Assembly (NCBI GenBank): GCA_040506705.1
Contig: JBEVWG010000046.1
Span: 62,001 to 126,000 of the forward strand
Direction of reading: 5' to 3'
DNA: 64,000 bases
From: Thiodiazotropha sp040506705
Lineage (GTDB): Bacteria > Pseudomonadota > Gammaproteobacteria > Chromatiales > Chromatiaceae
Part shown: positions 53,409 to 61,994 of the stretch, piece by piece
How positions within the stretch are numbered: position 1 is the stretch's first letter
Layout of the letters: each line of letters opens with the position of its first letter
Notes under the pieces: generated by a model
Told to the model about the DNA's origin: nothing
What the model saw: only the letters and a program-made list of their open reading frames with translations
Database searches by the model: none
Translations under genes and position numbers: made by a program

Positions 53409-54078
53409 GATTCAGTTCCGTCAGCATATTCATTGCAGCATCTTGTTCAGCCTTTCTTCGGCTATTGCCCTGCCCGGTTACATTCCTCCCAAGATCCTCG
53501 ATAGAACACTCGACATTAAAATGTTGCGCATGTGGATCACCACTCACATTCACTATTGTATAGCTGGGGAGTGAGACTTTGTTCGCTTGCAGGAACTCTT
53601 GTAGTTGGGTTTTGGGATCTTTTTGGTGGGTCTCAGGACTTAAAGTTGTTAGCCTGGCAGAAAAGACTCGCAGAATCACCGCCCTAGTCGCTTCATATCC
53701 TCCATCGAGATAGATTGCAGCAAGAACAGCCTCAAAACTATCGGCCAATATAGAGTCTCGACTTTGTCCGCCACTGCGCAGCTCTCCCTGTCCTAACTTG
53801 AGATAATCACCCAGTTTGAACTCTCTCGCCACGTCAGCAAGTGTTTCTCGCTTTACCAAAGCGGAACGCAAACGACTTAATTGACCTTCACTCGCCTCTG
53901 AAAAATGGTGGTAGAGGGCATCAGCAATAATAAAACCAAGAATTGCATCACCCAAATATTCCAGGCGTTCATTATTCTTTCCGCCTGCACTGCGATGGGT
54001 CAAGGCCTGATCTATCAATTCAGGATCATTGAAGGTGTAACCTAAATCACGACAGAATTTAGCGATATCTGCCTTCAA
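53401..54078 (-). CDS. rnc: Ribonuclease III
   Basis: RNase III cuts double-stranded rRNA and mRNA precursors. The 225-residue protein has the signature NERLEYLGDAILGFIIAD and the second acidic cluster DSFEAVLAAIYLDGG, with a C-terminal double-stranded RNA-binding domain ending RRKAEQDAAMNML. The start is TTG 54078, overlapping the stop of the upstream DUF4845 gene (TTGA), so its low initiation rate may be offset by coupling. Confidence 0.96.
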   Translation of the reverse strand: MKADIAKFCRDLGYTFNDPELIDQALTHRSAGGKNNERLEYLGDAILGFIIADALYHHFSEASEGQLSRLRSALVKRETLADVAREFKLGDYLKLGQGELRSGGQSRDSILADSFEAVLAAIYLDGGYEATRAVILRVFSARLTTLSPETHQKDPKTQLQEFLQANKVSLPSYTIVNVSGDPHAQHFNVECSIEDLGRNVTGQGNSRRKAEQDAAMNMLTELNHE

Positions 54079-54449
54079 TTCGAAGTTAACTCAACCGATT
54101 CATCAAATGTCATGACTATTGCCGCATTATAGGCAACATGACGTCGTACTTCATAATTGATATTAACATTCAAACCACCTTTGGAACGCTTGATAGTGAT
54201 ATGGTCCTTTGTTACATGTCTGATACTGTTTATATCAAGCCGCTTCAAAATTAAACGCTGGATATCCCTCTTTGATTTACGTGCAGCGAATGGCTCATTC
54301 TTCACTGACTCAAGCGCGGTCTTGACCGCAAAGTGGTCGATGTAGACAGGTACTACCTTAATACCTACCATCACAAGAAAACCCGCAACGATTAGAATAA
54401 CCAGCCAACTTATAAATGTAAGCCCGTACTGCTTCTTCATTGATTGCAT
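54075..54449 (-). CDS. DUF4845 small membrane protein
   Basis: The 124-residue protein has one N-terminal membrane helix (about 10-28, LTFISWLVILIVAGFLVMVG) and a small periplasmic domain with VKTALESVKNEP and INYEVRRHVAYNAAIVM. Genes of this family sit between lepB and rnc in many gammaproteobacteria; the function is unknown. ATG 54449 has AGGAAG upstream. It overlaps the TTG start of rnc by 4 bases. Confidence 0.88.
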   Translation of the reverse strand: MQSMKKQYGLTFISWLVILIVAGFLVMVGIKVVPVYIDHFAVKTALESVKNEPFAARKSKRDIQRLILKRLDINSIRHVTKDHITIKRSKGGLNVNINYEVRRHVAYNAAIVMTFDESVELTSN

Positions 54450-54604
54450 ATTAACTTCCTCAAATTATCTTCATTAGCGGCCCTTCAAGCCCATTCCATC
54501 GGCCACTCAGGCGTTAGCTTTACCAAACGATAGGCATCCTGCAGAATCCCACCCTTGTAGAATCTCCAGAATGTAAGTCCACTCTATCCCTGTTGAAACT
54601 ATTA

Positions 54605-55453
54605 TTAATCTATACCTTTACCCAGTCTCTCCCAGGCAATGGGAGGAAAACCACTGATGTTGGAATCCCAGTTCATCCAAATTCCAAATGCCTTACCCAC
54701 GAGATTCTCATCAGGAACTAACCCCCAACAACGGCTATCATTGCTGTTGTCCCGATTATCACCCATAACGAAATATTGTCCTTCAGGCACAGTAATCGGG
54801 CCCTGCCTGAGAACCTGACACCCCATAGGCAAATCAGGCGCTAACGGATTAATGAGGATGTTATGTTCAACACCATCAAGATTCTCAACAGCCTGAACAG
54901 CACCAGTCATGCGAGTTCCGCTACCTACACCGGTATATCTACCGACGAGTGTTTGTGTCATTGGCTCATTATTGATATAGAGCGTTTTATTTCGATAGTA
55001 AAGTGTATCCCCAGGTAGAGCCACTACCCGCTTGATGTAGTCAACCCAAGGCTGCTTAGGATAGCGGAATACGACCGGATCACCCCGCTGAGGGTCTCCA
55101 AGGTCAATCACCTTTTTATTCAAAACCGGCAGACGAATGCCATAACTGAATTTATTGACCAGGATAAAATCCCCAACCAATAGGGTCGGCATCATTGAGC
55201 CAGAGGGGATACGAAATGGCTCTACTAGAAACGAACGTAGTATTAGAACGGCAAAAATCACAGGGAAGAATGACTTGGAATATTCAACCAATATCGGCTC
55301 TTTTCTGACTACTCGGGCGCTATCATCAACATCTTCCCCTACATCAGAAGCCAGCGCGTTGCGCTTATTGGCAAAGAAGATACTGTCTAAAAGCCAAATA
55401 CCACCTGTAACCGCACTTGCGACTACAAGAAATGTTGGAAAATCAAAATTCAT
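54605..55453 (-). CDS. lepB: Signal peptidase I (LepB)
   Basis: LepB removes signal peptides from exported proteins. The 282-residue enzyme has a first membrane helix (about 8-26), a second at 60-76, and catalytic S86 in IPSGSMMPTL and K141 in IKRVVALPGD. The further motif GDNRDNSNDSR is present. It lies 64 bases after lepA on the same strand. A cytoplasmic loop rich in Asp/Ser lies between the helices as in E. coli. Confidence 0.97.
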   Translation of the reverse strand: MNFDFPTFLVVASAVTGGIWLLDSIFFANKRNALASDVGEDVDDSARVVRKEPILVEYSKSFFPVIFAVLILRSFLVEPFRIPSGSMMPTLLVGDFILVNKFSYGIRLPVLNKKVIDLGDPQRGDPVVFRYPKQPWVDYIKRVVALPGDTLYYRNKTLYINNEPMTQTLVGRYTGVGSGTRMTGAVQAVENLDGVEHNILINPLAPDLPMGCQVLRQGPITVPEGQYFVMGDNRDNSNDSRCWGLVPDENLVGKAFGIWMNWDSNISGFPPIAWERLGKGID

Positions 55454-55517
55454 GGTTTACCTGCATCCTCTCCCGTTTAGTGCATTCAATTAAGGCCTGT
55501 CGACTCGTCCATCAGCC

Positions 55518-57323
55518 CTAATTATCCTTACCCACCTGAAGCACAGCAAGGAAGGCATCCTGCGGAATCTCCACCTTGCCTACCTGCTTCATGCGTTTTT
55601 TACCTGCCTTCTGCTTCTCAAGTAACTTACGTTTTCGGGTTATATCCCCACCATAACATTTAGCAGTTACATTCTTTCGCAGAGCCTTGACCGTTGTTCG
55701 AGCAATAATCTTACTGCCAATTGCTGCTTGGATCGCCACTTCGAACATCTGCCTGGGTATAATCTCTTTCATCTTCGAGGTCAGATCACGACCCCGGAAT
55801 TGTGCTTGATCCTTGTGTACAATCAAAGATAAGGCATCAACCCGATCACCATTGATCAAAATATCGAGTTTAACCAGAGGCGCAGCCTGGAAATGGGTAA
55901 ACTCATATTCAAATGAAGCATATCCTCTGCTAACCGACTTGAGTCGGTCAAAAAAGTCTAACACTACTTCATTCATCGGTATTTCGTAACTCAACTGCAC
56001 CTGTCCAGCAAGGTATTGCATGTTTTTCTGGACACCACGCTTCTCGATACAAAGGGTGATTACATTACCCAGATATTCCTGCGGCACCAGGATGGTAGCC
56101 ACAATAATGGGTTCACGAACCTCTTCAAATTTGCCCGGATCCGGAAGGGCTGCCGGATTTTCGATATGGATCAGTTCACCATCGTTTTTCAGTACTTGAT
56201 AGACCACCGATGGCGCTGTAGTGATTAAATCCAGATCGTATTCCCGCTCAAGTCGCTCCTGCACGATCTCCATATGAAGCATGCCCAGAAAACCACAGCG
56301 AAAACCGAACCCCAAGGCCTGTGAGGTTTCTGGCTCATAATGCAGTGCGGCATCGTTGAGGCGTAACTTCTGCAGGGCATCTCTCAGATCTTCGTAGTCG
56401 TCAGAACTGACTGGATAGAGGCCGGAGAATACTCTTGGGTGCATCTCCTCGAAACCGGGCAATGGATTTTCTGCACTGCGGTTTTCCAGAGTTATGGTGT
56501 CACCGACGGGAGCACCATCAACCTCCTTGATACCGGCAATTACGTAGCCCACTTCACCAGCTTTCAATCCGGGCTGTTTTAGCTGTTTGGGGGTAAAAAC
56601 ACCAACCTGCTCCACCTGAAAGACCCGGCCGGTGGACATGATCTTCATCTTGTCTTTTGGCTTTATAGCACCATTGATCACCCGAATAAGGGATATGACA
56701 CCAACATAGGGGTCAAACCAGGAATCGATGATCAGTGCCTGTAACGGCGCATCATAGTCCCCAGCGGGCGGTGGAATTGTGTCTACCAGTTGATCCAGAA
56801 GGTCTTTAATACCTATCCCGGTTTTAGCACTGACCCGGATAGATTCAGTGGCATCAATTCCTATGATCTCCTCAATCTCGTTTATCACCCTTTCAGGCTC
56901 AGCAGAGGGCAGATCTATTTTGTTGAGTACCGGTAGAACCTCCAGCCCCTGCTCAATCGCTGTGTAGCAATTTGCCACACTCTGAGCCTCAACACCCTGA
57001 GCGGCATCCACAACCAGCAATGCACCTTCACAGGCTGCCAGAGAACGGGATACTTCATAGGAGAAGTCTACATGTCCTGGGGTATCGATAAAATTGAGCA
57101 GGTAGGTTTCACCATCTTTAGCCAGATATTCCAGAGTTACACTCTGAGCCTTGATCGTGATACCCCGCTCCCGTTCAAGATCCATGGAATCGCACACCTG
57201 GTCGCCCATCTCACGGTCGCTCAAACCACCACAGGTCTGGATAAATCGATCAGCAATAGTAGATTTACCATGATCGATATGGGCAATGATGGAGAAGTTA
57301 CGGATATGTTGCAGATCAGCCAT
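55518..57323 (-). CDS. lepA: Elongation factor 4 (LepA)
   Basis: LepA is a ribosome-binding GTPase that back-translocates or aids stalled ribosomes. The 601-residue protein has the G1 motif AHIDHGKST, G3 DTPGHVDF, G4 NKIDLPSA, EF-G-like domains, and the LepA-specific C-terminal domain ending with KAGKKRMKQVGKVEIPQDAF. An intrinsic terminator just upstream separates it from the mucD-glutaredoxin genes, so it likely has its own promoter in the short gap. Confidence 0.98.
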   Translation of the reverse strand: MADLQHIRNFSIIAHIDHGKSTIADRFIQTCGGLSDREMGDQVCDSMDLERERGITIKAQSVTLEYLAKDGETYLLNFIDTPGHVDFSYEVSRSLAACEGALLVVDAAQGVEAQSVANCYTAIEQGLEVLPVLNKIDLPSAEPERVINEIEEIIGIDATESIRVSAKTGIGIKDLLDQLVDTIPPPAGDYDAPLQALIIDSWFDPYVGVISLIRVINGAIKPKDKMKIMSTGRVFQVEQVGVFTPKQLKQPGLKAGEVGYVIAGIKEVDGAPVGDTITLENRSAENPLPGFEEMHPRVFSGLYPVSSDDYEDLRDALQKLRLNDAALHYEPETSQALGFGFRCGFLGMLHMEIVQERLEREYDLDLITTAPSVVYQVLKNDGELIHIENPAALPDPGKFEEVREPIIVATILVPQEYLGNVITLCIEKRGVQKNMQYLAGQVQLSYEIPMNEVVLDFFDRLKSVSRGYASFEYEFTHFQAAPLVKLDILINGDRVDALSLIVHKDQAQFRGRDLTSKMKEIIPRQMFEVAIQAAIGSKIIARTTVKALRKNVTAKCYGGDITRKRKLLEKQKAGKKRMKQVGKVEIPQDAFLAVLQVGKDN

Positions 57324-57340
57324 AAAGCCTTATGTCGCTA

Positions 57341-57377
57341 CTGAAAAAATGAGAAACGCCCCGTTTCGGGGCGTTTC
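57341..57377 (-). terminator. Intrinsic terminator after mucD-glutaredoxin genes
   Basis: GAAACGCCCC (57353-57362) pairs with GGGGCGTTTC (57368-57377) around a 5-base loop. Read on the minus strand, a TTTTTT run follows within a few bases (complement of about 57343-57348). It would end the transcript of the rpoE-muc operon before lepA. Confidence 0.88.
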
Positions 57378-57417
57378 AACGAATACGTGTTGCCACAGAG
57401 TCGCAGATGATAGCAAA

Positions 57418-57660
57418 TCATAGGGCGCGCAAATAGCTCAGAAGTCGTGAACGGTCGAGATAGTGTTCACTGAGGGAGATTCCACCGGGCCCTTCCAGGC
57501 AGGGTATGCGGAGACGATAATCCTCCCTGATTTGAGGATTCCGGTCGATATCAACCATTGTGAGCTCAAATTTCTGTGCCTCATTGATCGCTTCAAGCTC
57601 CTGCCACATCTCATCACAGAGATGGCATCCCTGCCGGTGATAGAAGGTTAATTCAACCAT
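57418..57660 (-). CDS. Glutaredoxin-like protein (DUF836 family)
   Basis: ATG 57660, overlapping the mucD stop by 8 bases, gives 80 residues beginning MVELTFYHRQGCHLCDEM. The CHLC motif is a thioredoxin-fold redox active site, and the end EHYLDRSRLLSYLRAL matches the small glutaredoxin-like family found next to mucD/lepA. An upstream in-frame start would add 17 non-conserved residues and is rejected. The partner of this redox protein is unknown. Confidence 0.85.
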   Translation of the reverse strand: MVELTFYHRQGCHLCDEMWQELEAINEAQKFELTMVDIDRNPQIREDYRLRIPCLEGPGGISLSEHYLDRSRLLSYLRAL

Positions 57661-59092
57661 TTCCAGGCACATGCAGGGCCAGGAAAATCGGGCCTGTGTT
57701 GCGATGCACAAGCAATGCTACGGTTTTTTCACCGGGTAACTCTTTTACCAATCGGTTGAAATGATCCACACCCTCAATATCGACATTATTAATCATGGAA
57801 ATTACATCACCCTGCTGTATGCCTGCTTCACGGGCAGCCTGACCGGTTACGGATTCGACCACTACACCACGACGGGAAGTAAGGTTCTGCTGCTTTTTCA
57901 GTTGCTCGCTCACGCTCGAGACCATTAGCCCAAGACGGTTTTCCGATACTTTTGGGGCTGGATTTCTAGTCATACCAAGTTTGTCTTCGGCAGGCAGTTC
58001 CCCGATGTTAACTCTGATCTGTTTGATTTTACCCTTTCTCAAAATCTTAAGTTCTGCAGGCTTGTCGACATTACTGCGTCCAACCAATGGAGGCAGTTCT
58101 GAGGATGAACTGATGGAGGTGCCATTAAATGACAAAATTACATCACCCACCTGCAAATCTGCTTTTTCAGACGGACTCTCAGGAAGTACCCGAGCAATCA
58201 ACGCCCCACGAGGATGATCCATACCAAAGCTATCAGCCAGATCCTTGGTCACATCCTGAATCAGAACGCCCAACCAGCCACGAGTAACCCGCCCACGTGT
58301 TTTCAGTTGATCAGCAACATTTATCGCCATTTCAATCGGGATAGCGAATGAAAGTCCCATAAATCCGCCTGAGCGACTATATATCTGAGAGTTGACCCCA
58401 ACCACTTCGCCTTCCATGTTGAACAGTGGCCCGCCAGAATTTCCCGGATTTATCGCAACATCGGTTTGAATGAAAGGTACGTAATTTTCACTCGGCAGGT
58501 TTCTGCCCTTGGCACTGACAATGCCTGCGGTTACTGAGTGGTCAAATCCAAAGGGGGAACCGATTGCCAATACCCACTCACCGACTCTCAGTGCATCAGA
58601 ATCACCTATCTCTACCACAGGCAGATCATCAGCATTAATTTTGATCAAGGCAATATCGCTTCGCTCATCTTTACCAACCACCTCTGCAACAAACTCACGA
58701 CGATCATTCATGCGAACCAATATCTCATCGGCTTCCTCTACGACGTGGTTATTGGTGAGGATATAACCGTCATCAGAAATAATGAATCCAGATCCCAAGG
58801 AGCGTTTTTGAACTTCACCCTCCGGCATACTATATCCATGATTACCAAAAAACTTACGCATCAACTCACCCAGAGGGCTACCTTCGGGCAGGCCTTGAAA
58901 TTCAGGCATATTGAAAGGTGATACATCGCTCCGTGACGAAGTAGATCTGGTGCTTATATTAACCACAGAGGGTGCGTTTTGCTCAGCAAGGTCGGCAAAC
59001 TGAGGTAGATCACGGGCGAACGATGACGTAGTTAGCACAAGCCCGGCAATAAGTGCCAATAGTATAAAAAACTGATATTTCTTGTCTCTCAT
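57653..59092 (-). CDS. mucD: Periplasmic HtrA/Deg serine protease MucD
   Basis: MucD degrades misfolded envelope proteins and restrains the RpoE response. The 479-residue protein has a signal peptide (about 1-26), a trypsin-like domain with H116, D146 and S219 (GNSGGPLFN), and two PDZ domains (about 275-365 and 395-475). A Gly/Ser-rich stretch precedes the protease domain. It is downstream of rseC by 58 bases in the sigma-E operon, as in Pseudomonas. Confidence 0.96.
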   Translation of the reverse strand: MRDKKYQFFILLALIAGLVLTTSSFARDLPQFADLAEQNAPSVVNISTRSTSSRSDVSPFNMPEFQGLPEGSPLGELMRKFFGNHGYSMPEGEVQKRSLGSGFIISDDGYILTNNHVVEEADEILVRMNDRREFVAEVVGKDERSDIALIKINADDLPVVEIGDSDALRVGEWVLAIGSPFGFDHSVTAGIVSAKGRNLPSENYVPFIQTDVAINPGNSGGPLFNMEGEVVGVNSQIYSRSGGFMGLSFAIPIEMAINVADQLKTRGRVTRGWLGVLIQDVTKDLADSFGMDHPRGALIARVLPESPSEKADLQVGDVILSFNGTSISSSSELPPLVGRSNVDKPAELKILRKGKIKQIRVNIGELPAEDKLGMTRNPAPKVSENRLGLMVSSVSEQLKKQQNLTSRRGVVVESVTGQAAREAGIQQGDVISMINNVDIEGVDHFNRLVKELPGEKTVALLVHRNTGPIFLALHVPGNG

Positions 59093-59150
59093 GAAACAAC
59101 TCCTGGAGGAAAGAGTGATCTAACGCCCTGTAAGTGGGATATAACCAGCC

Positions 59151-59621
59151 TCAGACAAATTGCACAGGCACTTTATCAGCATGACGTAAAATGACGGCTT
59201 GATATCCTGAATCATGACGTTTTTTTTGAGCGAGTCCTCTAAGAAGAAAAAACCCGCTAATCAGCCCAAATAGACCACCAATAACTTGCGGGAGTTCCCC
59301 TGATGTCAGACCAAAATAATCTGCAAGTGACTGGGCCAGCATTGCAACCAAGATCATTGAGAAGAGAGGAAAAATATAGGCGAGAAATGAGATTTTCAGA
59401 AAGGCATGCTCTTGCATACCGATAATAACCTCTTCACCAGGCTTTGCAAAAACAGTATTGCGAACTTTCAGATGATTGTATCGACGCTTGAAAAGCCCTG
59501 CCAAAACCGTCGTGCTGCAACTGCCTTGGCTTTGGCAAGAGCCACATGAAGCACGCTGCTCGGTCTCAACAAATGCGAATTCCCCATCAACCCGCATGAC
59601 CCTGGCGGTCTCCTCAATCAT
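59151..59621 (-). CDS. rseC: RseC/MucC-family integral membrane protein
   Basis: The 156-residue protein has an N-terminal cytoplasmic Cys cluster (C26, C29, C35 in SCGSCQSQGSC) and two membrane helices around residues 72-92 and 104-122. RseC proteins take part in reducing SoxR and in sigma-E regulation. Its ATG overlaps the rseB stop by 4 bases. Confidence 0.92.
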   Translation of the reverse strand: MIEETARVMRVDGEFAFVETEQRASCGSCQSQGSCSTTVLAGLFKRRYNHLKVRNTVFAKPGEEVIIGMQEHAFLKISFLAYIFPLFSMILVAMLAQSLADYFGLTSGELPQVIGGLFGLISGFFLLRGLAQKKRHDSGYQAVILRHADKVPVQFV

Positions 59622-60607
59622 TTGATTGCCTTTAACTTCATCCCTTGAACAACACCTAGCAGGGTGACTGCCGGCACTTCACCAACAGCGGTTACCTGAT
59701 AGCCGGAGACATCGCCGCCCCAGGCATTGATGGCACCTAATCTTGAAACGCCACTAAAGGCCTCATCTCTGGACTCAGCTTCGATGAACACAGATAACGA
59801 ACCCAGTCCATCGCTAAAAACATACTGTTCAATCGGGGTGCTTTGGGTGGGATCATGCAACTGATGCTGCATACTGAGTCTAAAGCCCGCGGGAAGGCGT
59901 AGAAAATCCCATCGACTGTCAGTCTCATGGGAGAGATTAATCCCTTCACTATTTTTCAGACGATAGGTAAAAAGAGACTCTCTCTGATGCAATTCACTGA
60001 TTTGTGCGACCCCAATCTGCAGGTTAGTGAACATGGTCTGCTCAACTGCATCACCATGTTCATTCATCAAGTCTGATTTCAGCGGTAAACCGCTCTCAGT
60101 ATCTAGGTAGAAGCGATAGCCATAACGTAAACGGTCGTTGGGCATGATCACCACAACTTGGGCTTTGCGATTGGCAATCCGATCTTTACCCGCCATTTGG
60201 AAACTATAGTGATCTTTCAACTGAGTGAGATCTTGAGGAAGAATATCCAGAAATTTTTTACTAGGTGACCGCTTATCGACGGATACTTCGTTGCTATCAG
60301 GCAGGACACAGGTGACCGATTCCTCGTCGCGTATCACCTCTCGTGGGGCACCATTCAGAGACATCAGGCTCTCTCTTACTTTATCGCCTGTTACCTCATG
60401 GGCGATATTCATAATTTCAAGCTGATTATCATGAAGGTAGACAAATGTGCCCTGATAGTTCAGTTTTTGCACTGCCTCCATCATCCGCTCCAACCAATCT
60501 TTGGGTGTAAGCTCTTCACTGGCGAAGAGTGGCTGGCAGAGCGACAGCATCAAGTAGAAGAGAAAAGTCCGATAAATCACAGCATGATTAGTAGGTGAAA
60601 AACTCAT
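59618..60607 (-). CDS. rseB: Sigma-E regulatory protein RseB/MucB
   Basis: RseB binds the periplasmic part of the anti-sigma factor and protects it from proteolysis until it senses mislocalised lipids or LPS. The 329-residue protein has a signal peptide (about 12-29), a lipoprotein-localisation-like fold (LNYQGTFVYLHDNQLEIMNI in outline), and a C-terminal domain ending AVGEVPAVTLLGVVQGM. It overlaps rseC by 4 bases and follows rseA by 18 bases. Confidence 0.95.
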   Translation of the reverse strand: MSFSPTNHAVIYRTFLFYLMLSLCQPLFASEELTPKDWLERMMEAVQKLNYQGTFVYLHDNQLEIMNIAHEVTGDKVRESLMSLNGAPREVIRDEESVTCVLPDSNEVSVDKRSPSKKFLDILPQDLTQLKDHYSFQMAGKDRIANRKAQVVVIMPNDRLRYGYRFYLDTESGLPLKSDLMNEHGDAVEQTMFTNLQIGVAQISELHQRESLFTYRLKNSEGINLSHETDSRWDFLRLPAGFRLSMQHQLHDPTQSTPIEQYVFSDGLGSLSVFIEAESRDEAFSGVSRLGAINAWGGDVSGYQVTAVGEVPAVTLLGVVQGMKLKAIK

Positions 60608-60625
60608 CCAGTCGACTCTGAAGTG

Positions 60626-61198
60626 TTATTGCTTGTTTTCATCATAACTGACGAAATTGGCAAATGGCATGATGCCCTTTATGTTACTCGATGGAGATCT
60701 TTCCTGGTGATTCACCAGATAACTATTGAGCCGGGACTCAACCTCAGGTTTCTTGAGCAGTTCCCAGCGAGTACCGTCTTCAGCAACATACAGGGTTTGG
60801 GTGTTCGGTTGTTGAGCCGCTGCGACACTGACCTGCGGCGCTTCCGATCCTACCGGATTGATCATTTGTGGTGCCATCACCACGGCTACAGCAGCCAATG
60901 AGGCGGCAACAGCCAAACCGGTATAGGTGCGTTTTTTCAGATGTCCGGGTCGCTTGATTGCCCCTGGAGCTAAAACAACAGGTTCCTCTTCGATCTTCTT
61001 GCTGATGGCCTGCGCCAACTTTGAATCATACAGGGAACCGGTCTCGCCACGCATGGAGTCTCCGATCAGATGATATCTGGACCAAAGGTCACGATTAGCC
61101 TGACTGTTAGATAACTTCTTAATTTCTAACGGAATATCATCTTCAGCAATTTCGTTATCAACTAGCGCTGATAGTCTTTCATACTCTTGATCAGTCAT
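60626..61198 (-). CDS. rseA: Anti-sigma-E factor RseA/MucA
   Basis: This inner-membrane protein binds and silences RpoE. The 190-residue protein has the N-terminal anti-sigma domain (about 1-75, EYERLSALVDNEIAEDD and ANRDLWSRYHLIGDSMRG), one membrane helix at about 93-112 and a periplasmic tail with the likely RseB-binding region. The start at 61198 is 17 bases after rpoE. The gene order and spacing indicate cotranscription with rpoE. Confidence 0.95.
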   Translation of the reverse strand: MTDQEYERLSALVDNEIAEDDIPLEIKKLSNSQANRDLWSRYHLIGDSMRGETGSLYDSKLAQAISKKIEEEPVVLAPGAIKRPGHLKKRTYTGLAVAASLAAVAVVMAPQMINPVGSEAPQVSVAAAQQPNTQTLYVAEDGTRWELLKKPEVESRLNSYLVNHQERSPSSNIKGIMPFANFVSYDENKQ

Positions 61199-61215
61199 TT
61201 GTGCTATGCCTGAAT

Positions 61216-61794
61216 TTAGGGTTTTAGTAATGGACTCAGTTTTTTGTCAATCGCTTCTCGAGCTCTGAAGATACGGGAGCGTACCGTGCCTACAGGGCAA
61301 GACATTGCATTGGCAATCTCTTCATAGCTCATACCTTCAAGCTCTCTCAATACAATTGCAGTTCGAAGGTCTTCCGGTAAATCATCGATCGCCTTCTGAA
61401 CCGTCATCGTAATCTCTTCAGTCAACACGTGGTTTTCCGGAGTACCTGTCTCCTTTAGACGCACGCCAACATCCATTTGTTCAGCCACTTCCGCCTCAAC
61501 ATCGTCTGAGGGGGGGCGTCTTCCCTGGGCAACGAGATAGTTTTTCGCTGTATTTATGGCAATACGGTATAGCCATGTATAAAAAGCGCTGTCGCCCCGA
61601 AACTTGGGAATGGCCCGGTAGGCCTTGATAAAGGCTTCCTGGGTCACATCCAACACCTCGTGAGGATCCCGGATATAGCGGGAGATCAGATTGGTGATTT
61701 TCTGCTGATACTTCAGCACCAGCAGGTCAAACGCCTTTTTGTCACCCTGTTGAACTCTAGCAACGAGTTCCTGATCAATTAACCGCTCGCCCAT
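61216..61794 (-). CDS. rpoE: Extracytoplasmic-stress sigma factor RpoE (AlgU)
   Basis: RpoE directs transcription of envelope-stress genes. ATG 61794 with a strong AGGAGGT ten bases upstream gives 192 residues; the frame is open further upstream, but the extra 16 residues are not conserved. Sigma region 2 (YIRDPHEVLDVTQEAFIKAYRA) and region 4 (LRELEGMSYEEIANAMSCPVGTVRSRIFRAREAI) match the AlgU/RpoE group closely. Region 2 and 4 segments quoted here are spread over about residues 50-80 and 145-185. Confidence 0.97.
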   Translation of the reverse strand: MGERLIDQELVARVQQGDKKAFDLLVLKYQQKITNLISRYIRDPHEVLDVTQEAFIKAYRAIPKFRGDSAFYTWLYRIAINTAKNYLVAQGRRPPSDDVEAEVAEQMDVGVRLKETGTPENHVLTEEITMTVQKAIDDLPEDLRTAIVLRELEGMSYEEIANAMSCPVGTVRSRIFRAREAIDKKLSPLLKP

Positions 61795-61840
61795 CCGGGC
61801 ACTTACCTCCTCGTGACCAACACATCCTGTGCACAGTCCC

Positions 61841-61867
61841 ATTGACAGTGATAGTTTCGATTAGTTC
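61841..61867 (-). promoter_or_regulatory. Candidate RpoE-dependent autoregulatory promoter
   Basis: Read on the minus strand, GAACTA (complement of 61862-61867) is followed after 16 bases by TCAAT (complement of 61841-61845), close to the sigma-E consensus GAACTT-16-TCTGA. It would start transcription about 40 bases before rpoE. It is a weak match at the -10 part, so it is a candidate only. Confidence 0.35.
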
Positions 61868-61994
61868 TCGCAATTCCAGCTTAAATTGATCAATATCATT
61901 TTGAAGATGCATAGTTTCAACCTGACACCGATTTAAGCTAGGATGCATTACAACTGGAACCGCATTATCACCATAACGACCCTACCCCGCAAAT

